A stretch of 64,000 nucleotides of DNA from Patella vulgata (lineage: Eukaryota; Mollusca; Gastropoda; Patellidae). The notes under the pieces were generated by a model that was given only the letters and a program-made list of their open reading frames with translations, searched no databases and had not been told where the DNA came from. Below, one piece after another: positions 35,901 to 50,900 of this stretch; position 1 is the first letter of the stretch; every line of letters begins with the position of its first letter. Made by a program: the position numbers and the translations under genes. The stretch covers positions 48,308,702 to 48,372,701 of the forward strand of contig NC_065881.2 in assembly GCF_932274485.2 (NCBI RefSeq). The letters run 5' to 3'.

Positions 35901-38900
35901 ATATTGAAATGCAAATACCTATGCAGGTTGTGATATGATAAAAAGTCATGGACACATGTTTTGAGAGTATGTTCACAGATAAAGACCTTATCGCCCCAAC
36001 AGAACCACTGAGCTGCACCTGCGACACGCAATAGCGCCATACACGTGGGAGGGGTTCATTGTCAAATTTGACACTTCAAGGAAGGGTTGATGAAAACTGC
36101 CGCGTGCTGGTTTATCCTATCCATGTTTGCTTTAGCGTATCTTTACTTTAGTGTGTTACGTTTAATTTGCAATGAGACGTCTTCAACATGATAAACGTCT
36201 ACGTGCTATTGGCATGCTTCAAATGGGTTCTACACAGCCAGCATAGCCAACATGCTTAATGTGCCACAGTCTGTGATCAGCAGACTGTGGAACCGGTACC
36301 AACAAACACACAATGCTGATGATAGACCTCGTTCAGGTCGTCCTAGAGCCACTATACAAGCCCAGGATCGATAAAGTTCGTAGACAGATCCTGCGAAATC
36401 GACGACAAACGGCCAATCAGCTTTCTGTAAACTCGTACCAAGTTACAGGAATTCGAGTTACACCCCAAACGATTAGAAATCGGCTACATGCAGCCCATTT
36501 CCATGCGCAACGACCGCGTGTTGTGCCGCCATTAACTCGCCAGCACATGGCGTCAATGATGTAGGCAGCGTAGAAATTGAGGTAATCACCTCCATTAACT
36601 CGCGTTTGAAGGCGTGTAAATGAGCGTCATACTAACGTTAACTTCGGACAGCATGACAGATTCGGGCGTGGGTCTGTTATGGTGCCGGGAGGAATCACCA
36701 TGACTGACAGAACGGACTTGCATATTGTTCAAGGAAGGGTCACTGGTGTGTACTACCGTGAACCCCATCCTGACACTGATAGTTCTGCCCTTTGCTCGAC
36801 GTGCAGGTCGACGTTTCATCTTTCAAGATGATAATGCCCGTGCCAGATTGCCCCAAATCGTGATTGGACGGTTGATTAGGAGCATGCCACGACAAAAATC
36901 AAAAACGTCCATTTTCATTTTTGACAGTGTATCACTTTGCGAGTAAAATGGGGCCGTCAGATAAGCCGCCCATATGAACTGTTTATGTTCATGTGTAGGC
37001 AATTGGCCTGTTATTAACATACACTGGTTACCTCTAATAAAAACAGCAGTTCATTTCCGCAGTTTTGTATTGTTTTCGAATATCCCCTACTTTTTTAAGA
37101 GTATATAATACCAAATCAAAGGTTTGTGCTAAAAAAGACGTTATTAAAATGCACTGGGATGTGATAAAGCTGGTATATGATACATAACCGCCAGAAGTTG
37201 CAAATAGTTCCATGCGCCCGGAACCGGACCAAAAAAAAGGTACTGGGTCAAACCAGGGTTGGCTTGAATATCGTTCCGGTTGTGAGTTTATTAAAGGATA
37301 TGTACAAACTGATTTCATCTGACAGGATGTATTTTGTTGACAAACATAGTTATCTGATAAAGTAATTAGCTGACAGGAAGAACTACAGCAAGAACCTTGA
37401 CTGGGACTGGAAAATAGTTTTAAAAAAAAATAAAAAAATAAAAAAATATTATAAGAATTGTAATCCTAACTAACAACACACAATGTTCAGATGAATTCTT
37501 CCAATTAATTCATATCTGGTTGAATATATAGAGTGAGTGATAATTTATGTTACTTAGAAGATTTATAGGCAAACTCATATCTAAAATCAATCTTAAAAAC
37601 CTTTGTTTGTTATAAATTGAAGATATTATATTTACCTACAAGTTGCATTTGGTTTAAGTGTACAAGGCGTGGCGGGTATATTATTATTACTATATTGAGG
37701 ATTACAGCATGTTTCTGCACATTCATCTTCCCAACCACAATCACATTCTTCACCAGGTTCTACTACTTTATTACCACAGTTAGATTGACTAGAATCTGAT
37801 TTTTTTAAAACAAAGGGAATAGAGGAATATACACAGAATTTAAGCAATCCGTATAGCATTAAAATTTCGAAGGACTAAATTAGTTTCCCGGTAGAAGATT
37901 AAAACGGTGATCTGGTGTGGGAAACCAAAGAGCGGTAAACAAGCTAATTTTTTGACCACACAAATCTATGTTCTTTACTCACTCCCTTAAGAGTAACAAC
38001 AAAACACATACTTATGGAAATTAAGGCGACGTTTCGTAGAGTATTCTCTCAACGTTATCAAGCTAATACAGTAAAACAGGTATGAGGCAAATATATATAG
38101 ACAAAATACAACAACATAACCGAAACTATACATAGCAACAACATGATCAAAGGCCTACACCAACACTTATTAAGATATACAATAGCAGATAGAGAGTTAA
38201 TTAACTTATAGTCCATGGCCAGTGAGGATGTCTTAACAACAAGAATGGAAACCATACCTTAAACCAATTATATCAAAGAGTTGTGACACAATTTGGTAAC
38301 AATATACAAAAGTAAGAAAAGAAACCGCTATGTTAAACGATCAATAAGCTGACTAAGTAGTTGCGATATTAACCGAATATGGGAGGTGATTGTTATTATA
38401 GTTAAGACAATAAATTAAGGCAATAGAGTATATACAACAGATAAATGTAACATGATGAAGGGTAGATTAAATATAACTGTTATTTCATTGCACATGTCTA
38501 TTAACACTTGTAATTTTATGATAGGATAATTGGATATGCAATAGAGATATAGATTTAATGTAAAAACAAAAACAACTTAAAACAATGAATATAGCACGAT
38601 AGTAAATACAATAACTAGTCAAAAGATAACACACAGCACACTTGTACAGTTTATAAGGAGTGGTGGAACCATGCTATTATTTTAAATTAGTTGATCATAC
38701 GCATTGGGCAAGAATATCCCTGTATCACGGTTAAGATCTGGGCTGTTCCTTCTGATTTGTATTGCCTCCATTATCTTCCGTGTCTTTTCTATTGGGAGAT
38801 TAGATGCCAGGGTTTCGTATGACTCGATTCTGAGTCCAAGGTTGGTCTGGAGATGTTGTTCAATCTTTTCAACTCGACCCCTTAATAAGACGCTTTACCA

Positions 38901-41900
38901 TTGTATTTTAAAGAGTAACCGACAGTTGGTAAAATAAGACAACTCTATATTTTTCACCGTGATTCTTCTTTGATCGTCAAAAGGAATCATTTCTTCCGAC
39001 ACAAATTTATAAAAATCCAGCACTATTTTCATGTAGAATTGCGTGATGCAAAAACAAAAACAACTTTCATTTGAATTGGTCGCCATTATCAAACTCACGC
39101 TCAACCAATATTCCAAATTTAGGAATGGAATTTTACCGTTAGTTTGATAATGGCGACCAATTCAAATGAAAGTTGTTTTTGTTTTTGTATCGCACAATTC
39201 TACATGAACATAGCGTTGGATTTTTATAAATTTGTGTCGGATGTGGCAAGAAATGATTCCTTTTGGCGATCAAAGAAGAATCACGGTGAAAAATAGACGG
39301 TAAGGATTCCAAAATAGCCTTAGAACCAATATGGGGGAAAAGCCTTATTTTCATATTAGTTGTATAGACAGCGCGACAGTAACGTAGTAGAGAGCCGAGC
39401 CGATACGTATACGTTACTAAAGTAACGAGGTATTGCCTAGGTCATTGGCTGCATTGATGACCAGCGACACAAGATTTGAATTATGAAATACAAGAACAAC
39501 CTTTTAAAATGACTTTTTTTTATAGGTTGACACTTTTTCTTGCTCCAAATTTTACATCCATAAACCAATGTTGAAATATAATCGATTGTGTGTTCCTATG
39601 TCGACAAAAATGAAACTTATCGATCGAATTATGTGTTTTCATTGTCTTATCCCTACGCATAAATATTTTAGTTTGACCTATATCAAAGAGGTTTAAAGCT
39701 ACGTTCCCAGAAAAGTATTTATCGGGTGTTTATTTCCAATAAAAGTATGACAATTGTGGTATATATGGAAAGATGAAATATCCAGTCTTACTAGAAAAAT
39801 ACTGGATTCCATGAAAAACACTCATGGAGCGCATACAGGACAAAAATGTAAAGTTTTCCCTAATTGACAGCCCGACGATTAGGAGTGTCTGCACGCGTGA
39901 CGTCGAAGGTTGCACGCGGAGATTGAGCGCTTGATGTACATTTTGATAAACTTTATGAAGAATTAGACGTACAACACTTTCTGAGACGCGGAAAAAGACG
40001 CGGACAGTGTATAATCCGAAAATTTAATTAGGCTTCGATATTTGTAATAAATAGTCAGCGATTAAAGACAACAACGTCTTGTGTATGCAATGAATTCTCC
40101 TCCGACTGCGCTTGCGTTGCTAGGTACTGAGAGAGGTATGTCACGTGACACAAACATGACCTCTTTTGATCGATTTTTTATAGCCAGGGTATTCCCCGAC
40201 ACTTGCAATGTTTTGAGAAGGATTTGAAGCAAAATTATGATAAATTAATTAGTTTGAATATGTTTTTAGTCCAAATATATCATCAAATCACCCAGTTTGT
40301 ACCCGGGAATGTATCTTTAACTCCTTAAAATTATTGATCCCACCGTGTCTTCTAATAACCCACCAATCTCTCGTTATTTGGGTGGGTCCCCAAAACAAAT
40401 GGATTAATTCTTACCTTTAAAACAGCCAACAGAACTACTACCCCTAGTTTGTATTATAGGTCCCATCTGTGATATACTACACGGTGAAAACTTTAAATTA
40501 TTATTCTCTTCTCCTGTTGTAGCTTTAGGATACATTAGATAATTACCACTACTGCCGCCAGGTGTACATGTTATATTTTCAGGATCATGCTTAAAAACCA
40601 AAAGAACCAATTGAAACTGTGAAAGAGCTGATCGAGTGAGATGACACCTCACCGGCCACCGCTTTGTATCTGATTCGTACATTATTGTTTTATTAGATTT
40701 ATGTCGGAATGACCATTGCTATAGCCAGTGGTACGGTATTCCCTTAGGGGATTTTATTTGGGGGGGGGGGGCGTTTACTCACTATTTCAATTAATTCCGA
40801 ACTTGCAATTCTCTAATATAGCGAAATTTTACGTCTTCAACAGAGGTAATGCTAGTCTATAAATTGTATATTATTGTGATTTAATAATATAAACAAAATC
40901 CTCGCAAGTATGGTGCTTTTAACCAAACAAATGCCCCCACCCCCAAACAAACCACACAAAAAATAACCACACACACTCTTTCAAATCCTTTCCTTCACGT
41001 CTATTTTTAGCACACCACAGACAACAATCGGCTAAAATGACCTACCTCCGATCCCATATTATGACCAATTTCATGAGCCAGAGTTAAATGACAAACAATG
41101 TTAGGTACAGTCTGTCCATAATTTAATGTTGTTACAAATCCTGTATTTAAACTTCTATATACACCATTGATTTCCTGAAAACAATTAGATTTAAATAGTA
41201 TTCGATGTTCAGAAAGTTACTATGTTGACATCAAAACCGCAAAAGAGAATCATAACTGTTTATTTCTGGATTGTCATCATTAATGACCTATGACATCAAA
41301 AGTAACATTATGTTTGCAATGGCCAAGACGATAAACGCCAGTAGCGTAGCCGGTGGGGGGAATGCAAGTGGTGGGTACGCTCGGGCACGGGGAGATGCTC
41401 TAGAATAAGCACATACTGCTTCGTGCAAATATTCACAAACATGCCAAGGTAACGACAATAACGACAATTCCACTTTAAGACATTATACACAGTTAGTATA
41501 CCAGGATATATTATTAGATGACAGACTGTGACATATTGAAATAAGACCTGACATGTTCTTGACAAAATATATCTCTCTTATGATATACAGCTATGATACA
41601 CAAATTAAAGGTGAAAGATCACAACGGAATTACAAAATGGGGCCTAACAATAAATGACTAAAACCCCACATATTATAGCCTTTATACAACAAGAATTTAT
41701 TACTATTTATGTACAAATCAATGAAGCGATATGTGTATATATATGTTTGAACTTATTAATTACACGAGATCTGGGACTGTCTAGTAATAGAAAATAGAAG
41801 ATTATACATTTGGGAACAACTCTGAAACAAGCCTTTCCATTATTATAAAAATACCAATATGTATATGTATCGGAGTTAAGCTTGAAACTTCACAGCGTTT

Positions 41901-44900
41901 TAAATTTACGGATTAAAATATCTTGACAAAGTATAGCATATTTATTTAAAAACAGTATGACATTTGCGCCGGATATATCGTGCCACAGATTGGGTATTTT
42001 ACAAAAATGAATTCAAAGTCCTTACCAGGTATTTCTCACATACTCCTCCAGCGGTATTTTCATCCAAAGAAGCCGTCCATGCCAAACCCAGAACGCCATC
42101 TCCAAAATCACGATGTGTTAAAATATAAGATAAACAAAACTGGTCATAATTTTCTTCAGAGTGTATCTCAAGAAATTTAGCGACATCAAAGTTTCCTATA
42201 TATCTGATATAATTAGAATCTGTAATGTTGGTATAAACTTTTATTCTTTTAATTACAAATCTGATATTATCAGAAGACCCATCTTTGTCAAAATCTGAAA
42301 TATATAGGGTTTTTATGATTATTGTCTACACCGTTTTAAATTTTGGTGGTATTCGCTTCAATCAATTACAAAATGAAATGAAAAATCTTTATAAACAGGG
42401 ATTTATAACCTAGGCTATCCGACCAGTTTCTGTTCAAGATGTTCGTCATGAAAAACATTGGATTAATCCGATGTTATCTTCCCTACCAGTTTGATGTTTT
42501 AATTTAATCTAGACCTGTATCGGCTGCAGATTACTGGTCGCATATGATGATCAAGTGGTTATTCCGAGCTTGACGGAAATAACCGGACTGTATTAAATGA
42601 TAGCATACAAGACTACAAATCCGAGACACAATGCTAAAACCATTTACTGTGTTTATAAATATCATTTTAATCCCAGAATCCCAGATAAATGAATTATAAA
42701 GGTGATACGGCATTGGGATTACTACCATCATTAAACATATTTTGTAGTTTTTCAACTCTCTGTCTTATAATATATATGTGATGTTACCTTTATGGTTTTT
42801 TATATCTTTGTCGAAAATGAATCAGTTGATAATTTAATTAAATGCATAAGGTGGGGGCTGGCAAAGGTTCCGAATTTACCTGATCCCTGTCAAATATTAT
42901 GATGTTTTTGACAAAATGAGAAGAGTCGTGGCCTTAACCGGTTGCGTTTGATAAATGACGTACACCTCAATTTAAAGTCAAAAATGTATATAAACACAAA
43001 TAGTGTTCAAATATCTGTTCAATGTATTAACTGTTATTTACCTATTCGCAGTCTCTACATATTGTATTAACTAATAAATTACCTATATAGAAACTGTTCA
43101 TAGTCTGTACATATTATTGTATTAACAAATTACCTTTTATTGTACGAACTGACAACTTACCTATAACAGAATATATACTATTCACAGTCTGTACATATTG
43201 TACTATTTGATTTATCACTAAATCTGTACTAAAACCACCATACTTCTCATAAAAATCATAATCGGCCTTTATATATAATTCACATGTATTTTTAACTGTT
43301 GATCTTCGTTGTCTTGTATAGTGATTTTGAACATGTCTATGAACTCTTGATCTGTTCTTTAATACATTGCGTAATTTGTCAATATTAGTATTTCTGAACT
43401 TGGCCACATTAACATGAGAAGCTTTGTATATAACAGTATGAAAGTCAGGTTTATTTATAAAATATCTGGATGATGGTTCCAAAATGAAAGTTTCATTCAG
43501 TGTTAGAATTTTTCCTTCAAAAAAATTATCTGCTGTAAGTGTTCCATGGATCTTTGAATTTTCTACAAGAAAAAAAATTAAATATGCATGTCATTCAAGA
43601 ATAATATACTCCTTTCTATTTGTAAATGTCGATGGATAATTTGGATATATACTATTCAAAAAAAGTAGGGGATATTTGATTTTGGGGGCATAATACTAAA
43701 ATATGCAAATGACTACGAAAAAAGTCACTATAGAACCTAACAGAAGAAACATTTCCAGTTACATGTGACGCCCAAACGCACCAATAGCTACCGCATGGAA
43801 TGCAGGTGATGCTTGGGATCATCATGGGGGTCCAACCCAAGATTTGCACGACCCTGACTTTGAATGTTACAGTCATTGTGGCATTGAATTCCAGGGTGGA
43901 AACATCAGTTTAATTGTTTTAGTGACCAGAAAACAAATTTTGATATGCGTCGGCTTACCCAAAATGAAAGGTTACGTGCCCTTGGCATGCTACAGATCGG
44001 CACAACACAGGCGGTTGTGGCGCGGACCATGAATGTTTCTCAGTCTGTCATAAGCAGGCTATGGTCCAGATACCGTGATACACAATCTGTACAGGACAGA
44101 CCACGCTCAGGTCGACCAAGGGCGACAACTCAAGCCCAGGATCGATTTATCCGTACCTTGGCCTTGAGAAATCGTGTCATCACAGCAAATCAGAGTGGCC
44201 AGACGATTCGGAATCGACTGCATAGGGGTCACCTTCGCGCCCGACGTCCTCGCGTGATCCCTTGTTTGAGAGATCATCACATTCAGGCAAGACGTCGTTG
44301 GTGTAGGGATCGTCAACACTGGGATAATCGACGCTGGAGCAATGTGATGTTTTCAGATGAGTCAAGGTTCAGTGTTGATTTTTTGGACAGACGTAGGAGG
44401 GTGTGGCGTCGTCGAAACGAGCGCTTCCAAGACGTTAACGTCATCAGACATGATCGATTTGGGGGTGGTTCTGTTATGGTGTGGGGAGGCATCACTGTTG
44501 CTGGAAGAACGGCTTTACATGTTGTTGCAGGGCGTGTTACAGGCCAGTACTACCGGGACAACATCTTGGCAGTCCATGTTGTGCCGTTCGCACGACGTCA
44601 TGGCCGCCGTTTCATCTTCCAGGATGACAACGCAAGATGTCACAGGGCCAGGATCGTTACAGGTTACCTCCAACAACAGAACATCACCACATTACCTTGG
44701 CCAGCACTGAGTCCCGACCTCTCCCCCATCGAGCATGTCTGGGACATGCTTGGACAGAGGTTACGTCAACGTCAACAACGTCCTGCCAATGTCCAAGAAC
44801 TTGCTGCTGCGTTGCAACAGGAATGGGACAATCTGGACCAAAATGACCTTAGACGTCTCATTAGGAGTATGCCACGTCGGATCAATGCTTGTTTGGCAAA

Positions 44901-47900
44901 CAGAGGAGGATTTACCCATTACTGACTTGGTTGTGATGCTGTGGTAACTTTGCTGTTTGACCCCGGGTATCATTTTACCCTTATAATGGTCAGTCTGTGC
45001 CTTACTTAGTCTAACGATCATTTGGAATAAATCGATGAATGTGAACTTCATTTCATTTTGTCATTTGTTTCTTCGTCAGTTTCATTAGGTGACTTTAATA
45101 ACACTTAAAAATCAAATATCCCCTACTTTTTTTGAATAGTATATTTCATTTGGAATATTACATTTTAAAAATAATGAATGAATAAATGGATGAAATGTTG
45201 CTTAATGGCCTACTTATCTGCACCAATCGGGCAAATGAAGACGGACGATCATTTACGTGTACACCAACGTGCACTCGAGGCCTCGGTTTTTCGTCCCACT
45301 TGAACGACTAGGCATTGCTCTTTGTCTCGTCATCCGTCCTGCACTACTGACAAGAGGGTATACAACGTTGAAAAATACTGAGGAACCTACTCGTCTACCA
45401 CCGGGATTGATCCCCGTGAGCACGCGTCTTATTCACTGAGCCACCGTGTCCGCTTATATATATTAAGACATTGAAAACCGCGTGTCGACTTAATAAGTAT
45501 AAAGGATACACACTGCATATTATCATTTAATTTGATTTTCAAACTGATCTAATATTGATTTTTGCATTCATTTTTACCGCTTTATACTGAGAATAAATTG
45601 GCTATTATGGAACCTAGTCGTTTTTTTTAATTTTCGGACCAATTAAGCTTAATTGTCTAAAACTATTCAACTTTCAGAACAAACACAATCCGTGATTAAT
45701 GGCATGCAGTGCTCATTACCCAGGTTCAACAATAACAAGCCTTTATAGAGGTTTGTGTTGCGAATAAATTTCTGTGAATATATCAGACGTTTGTATTGTG
45801 AATATACTGTGAACAGTTATTATAGATGGAATGGGTTCTGTAAAACTGAATTTACACTTAGCCCCGTCTGTAACTCTGAGATGTAAAACTGTGTACTGAA
45901 TTTAAATCAAGTTTAAACTAAATACATTCCGGCAAACATAATTTTCATATAATACATAGATGTGTTAATCAGAGTTGCACGGTAGAGATAATCCCCATAT
46001 TGTAACATCCGTAATAACGCAATAATCTTTATATTTCAGAAAAAAATAAAGAGTTTTCTTAAAGGTAATAAGGTGTAGCAGGTAGAGAATATGGTATGCC
46101 CTGGAATGTTTCCATTATAATGCAATGATCATTAATTGCACATTTCATCATTAAATGTCACACCAAATACAAATAAATTGCACCATTATATTTCGTGTAA
46201 AACAAACTGGTTATTATGAAGGTATTTTAAAATTTGTTTGGTTTCTTAAAGCAACACACCTACAAAGAATCAAACAAAATTTTCTTGTATATAACGGACA
46301 TTTGCAAAGCTAGTATATAAAAGGCAATTAAACTAGATGAAAACTTATTCTTAAAAACATAATTAATTACACATTAATCTTCCAAATGATCAAGATCAAT
46401 AGAAGAGAGTTCACAGCCCTGACCCATCCCCACTTCCTCGACACATCCACCTACTCACACGCAAAAACAGTAACGACAACTTAGTAAAGGATTATCAGAG
46501 ACGTATCACTTATTATAGTGATGATACCGGCGCTCGAAACTCCAAAAAAAAAAAATCGAATGGTTATATTTGTAGTAGTTTTAAGGAGCTAGCATTTAGC
46601 AATCTTAATATTTAAGAGGTTTTGAATTGTTTAAGTAACAAAATTATGCTTTAAAAAGCCTTCAGTTTTCCTTAGTTAATCGATAACATATAAATAATAA
46701 TAAATTTTGAAGCTTGGGTTTTCTACGAGGGTTGGTACCCGTGTGGTCTATTGTTAGCCACTGGATCTTCTAGCTATGACCAGTAGTATAGGTACAATTT
46801 TAGGTTGAGAAATTTGTGATATTGGTAGAATATGATTATAGAAATGTATTGTTTCTTAGATTTGCGAGCACAATTTTTCCAAAGATATTACTATAGCCTT
46901 AATTCCATTTTCATACCCATACAGTCGGTTAAGAACCAAACTTGTTATTGTTAATTGATATTGGCTATCGATCGCCAAATACAGTGGGGGTCCATAATTG
47001 CACTTTGGACAGAAACTGAATCAGCATCCCATTTATAAGCACAGTAAATATATTTTATTTTGTCTGTATGTTTATTTTCATAATTAAGAAGTTTGTTCAT
47101 TCATTTTTTAAATATAAAAAGAACCCATTAGGCCTAAAAGTATTCTACATTTTCCGTCCGACTAAACACTTGATAAATATTGAATTTGCAAAGTAATAGT
47201 TTTTATATATCGAAAACTTGGTTTATTTAGCGGCTTATAGATATTGTTTAGTATTCTGCAGTGAATAAAAAGCAACTAAAAATGCTTAGAACAAGCCAGT
47301 GCGTAATAGGCAAACAATTGTAATGGGCAAAAATGCTACTAGGCTGTTTAGTATATATGCATTTTTTATGCTTACTTTGGAACAATTTCTATGGTAATGT
47401 GATAGTAAAAGCCCTATACAGGATTCCATTTTCTATTAAATATGCCTTAAAGTCTCTGTTCGTCATTTGATATTTTTTTAATCCCTTGTAAACTACAACA
47501 TTGTGAAAGTTGGAGCTCAAACATGAATAAAATAAAACCAAGTACGAACAATCCAAACCATTAGACAAAATTCGAAGTCCTAACCGTTCAGTATTTACAA
47601 AGGTATGAGGAACTGAAATTTGTGGTGGACCTCTTCTTAATCCAAACGGCTGATATTTTGTTATTGTTTTCTTAATTACCCGTTAAATAATCAATCTGAG
47701 TATATTAACGTGTATCAGACATTGTCCGAAAAATAGAAATGATGACCAGCGTCTTGATGAAGACAATCGATGAGATGGATGCATTGAATTGAAATCAGAT
47801 GCTTTGAATAGAAATCAGATGCTTTGAATAGAAATCAGATACTTTGAAAACAAATTAGATGCTTTGAATAAAGTTGACATATTTGAGAAACGTTATATTA

Positions 47901-50900
47901 CCTTGATCTTGTAAGTGTCCTGTATAAATATTTGATTGATCATAACCCCATACACCATTACTTGTTTCTATCACAGGAGATTCACTAAATATTGTCGAAT
48001 CTGGTCGCAGTCGTAGCTGTAAGGATCTGCAAAAAAGGAATATTCCGCATGTGTAAACGTAGATATTGCCTCAATCCAGATTATACCTTTTAGCCGATAT
48101 ATTATCGGCGATTAGAAATGAGACCCTGACTTTTAATTCATACTGATGAGCTGTCATTCATTTTAGTTTTTTGTCATGTACTGCAGTATTTACTGAACTC
48201 CTTAATCCAGATTAACTTTTTGTCGATATGTTATCGGCGATTAGAAATTCGACCCTGACCTTTACGCAGTCTTTATTTTTTCTCATCCTGTATTGCAGTA
48301 TTTGCTGGGCTGCTCGACTGAAAAGCATTGTTCAATTTTATTGTATTTATGCATTTCATAATCAGTGGTGTGATTGGCCTTTAAGTAATAATAATGTCTG
48401 AAAAGTATTAGTAATTCAAATTTAATGTAAGGGCCTATTCTTTAAGTGTTTTAACGGTTTCATGTATTAAATAACTTTGTTTGGTGAACTGTATTATCTT
48501 GCAATAGTCCCAAACCGTTGAACCAGAAGTAAATGGGTATTCAGTAAGAAACTGTACTTTATATGATGGGTGTGACCTAACAAACATTTTAGTTTAACAA
48601 AACATATAAAATATGTTCCAGAAAGTAACAAGCTTTAAATATTTTATACATATTTTATAGATAAACACCGGTATAGGTATACTGAACAATTTTATAATAA
48701 TTGTACGCCTTAAAAAAAGAACGTTCCGAACAGCTAATGTAATTCAATAGCAAACTTATTTGTGAAAAGGGAACTTTTTAGAAGGATGGCCCACTTTGAA
48801 CCCGTCTGTGAAATTTTATATCACATCAGTTTGCTATGTTTCTAACAAATCAACATCGACACCCACCGAAGGGTGTTTCTTTACGAAATAAGGATGTGAA
48901 ATTTTAAGCGCATGTAAAGAACAAACGCATAATACAATTTCCCACTCCGTCTTCTTCCTGGTGGTAAACCCAATTTGATTCAGAATTAGTAAATGACAAG
49001 AGAAAACCCGATTGTCTTAAATCAACATTGATGTAAATTATTTATGTTGTATATTCTTCATGTTAAAATCTTTGAAAGGATTTGTGGAAACTTGATATGT
49101 TCAGAAACAGGATACAGGATATGTAGATTTAAATAAAAAAATTTAAATAAAAAAATATATATACATTTATATACACCCTTATCTCAAATGTGCCCACAAT
49201 ATTAGTCTAAGAAATTATGCATTGCATAATCTTCAAAAAAAGTAGGGGATATTGAAATGCAAATACCTATGCAGGTTGTGATATGACATGGACATTTGAC
49301 ATGCTGTGAGAGTATGTTCACAGATGAAGAACTTATCGCCCCAACAGAACCACTGGACTGCACATGCGACACGCAATAGCGCCATACACGTGGAGGGGGG
49401 GGGGGTCATTGTCAAATTTGAAACTTCGAGGAAGGGTTGATGAAAACTGCAGCGTGCTTGTTTATCTATCCATGTTTGCTTTCCTATCGGTTCTTGCATA
49501 AGATTTACTGTTTAGCGGATCTTTGCTCTAGTGTGTTACGTTTAATTTGATCGGGAGACGTGTTCGTCGACGTCAACGTCAACCGACAACACTGCAAGAA
49601 TTGGCCGTGGCACTGCAAGAGGAGTGGGTCAGATTGCCCCAAATCGTAATTGGATGGTTGATTAGGCGCATGCCACGACGAATTGCTGAATGTCTGAGGA
49701 CTGGTGGAGCAATTACTCATTATAAAGACAAAAATCAAAAACGTCCATTTTCACTTTTGACGGTGCATCTCTTTGCGAGTGAAATGGGGCCGTCAGATAA
49801 GCCGCCCATATGAACTGTTTATGTTCATGTGTAGGCAATTGGGGTGTTATTAACATACACTGGTTACCTCTAATAAAAACAGCAGTGCATTTCTGCAGTT
49901 TTCTATTGTTTCTGAATATCCCCTACTTTTTTTGAAGAGTATATAATTCCGAGCTGGGAATACAAGTAGTCAATCAAAATATCTTTCTTTCGGTTTTAAA
50001 ATTTCTTTCATACATTAATATACTTTATACACCGATAATTCATTAAATAATCAATTTACATTCTATAGATGAAAGTTAAATAATCAATATTTAATCGACA
50101 GATGAAAGCTAAATAATCAATATTAAATATATAAGAAATCCCAGTTATACTTGTTTTTACTCAAGGATATTACTCTTAATAACACTGCCGAGCAATTAAA
50201 TAAATACTGTACAACTACTTTTCTGGAGATATATCTGTACATATTATAGCCATACGACCTGTATTTACCGAGTTGTTATGGTGTAAAATTCGTAGTTTTG
50301 ATACTAAATTTGTAACCATACTATTATCAATTTCAACAGAAGTTTTCTAAATGTTTAGCGTCTGTCTCAACTACCACAATCCCGCCCAATTCTGCGCATA
50401 GAGAACTATCTACTTTAAGAATAGATCTCTGCCCTGAATGTTCGCCATATTAAAAAAAATGTATATATACTATTATGTAATGTGGTTTCTAATCGTTCAT
50501 ACACACAACGCCCAATTAAATGTTTTACGATTCAATTAAATGGAAGCAGAATAAACATTTCGCAAAGCTTCGTCTGAGAATAATGTTTTGATTGTATTCC
50601 AATAAAAACTGTATAGTGCACATTTCCATGTTAAAAGGTGACAATCGTTTGACAATAGTGTAATGGGGATATAATTCGTGCATTTATTCATTCGTTCCTT
50701 TATTAATTCATTCATTCATTTAATGTCCAATGTGTTGTTTTAATAACTTATTTAAATTTCAATACATTTCTTTTAATACCGATTATACCTGAAGCCATTA
50801 ATCTTGTAACTTGGTAACCGATAATGGACAGCCAACTCATTTCATTAAAATAGTTCAGACTGTATGATAAGCTTAATCCGTATTATTTCTATTATATGTA

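Noticed and set aside
44107-45051. Several other open frames on both strands inside the Tc1 transposase
   Set aside because: Shadows of the 326-codon transposase frame.
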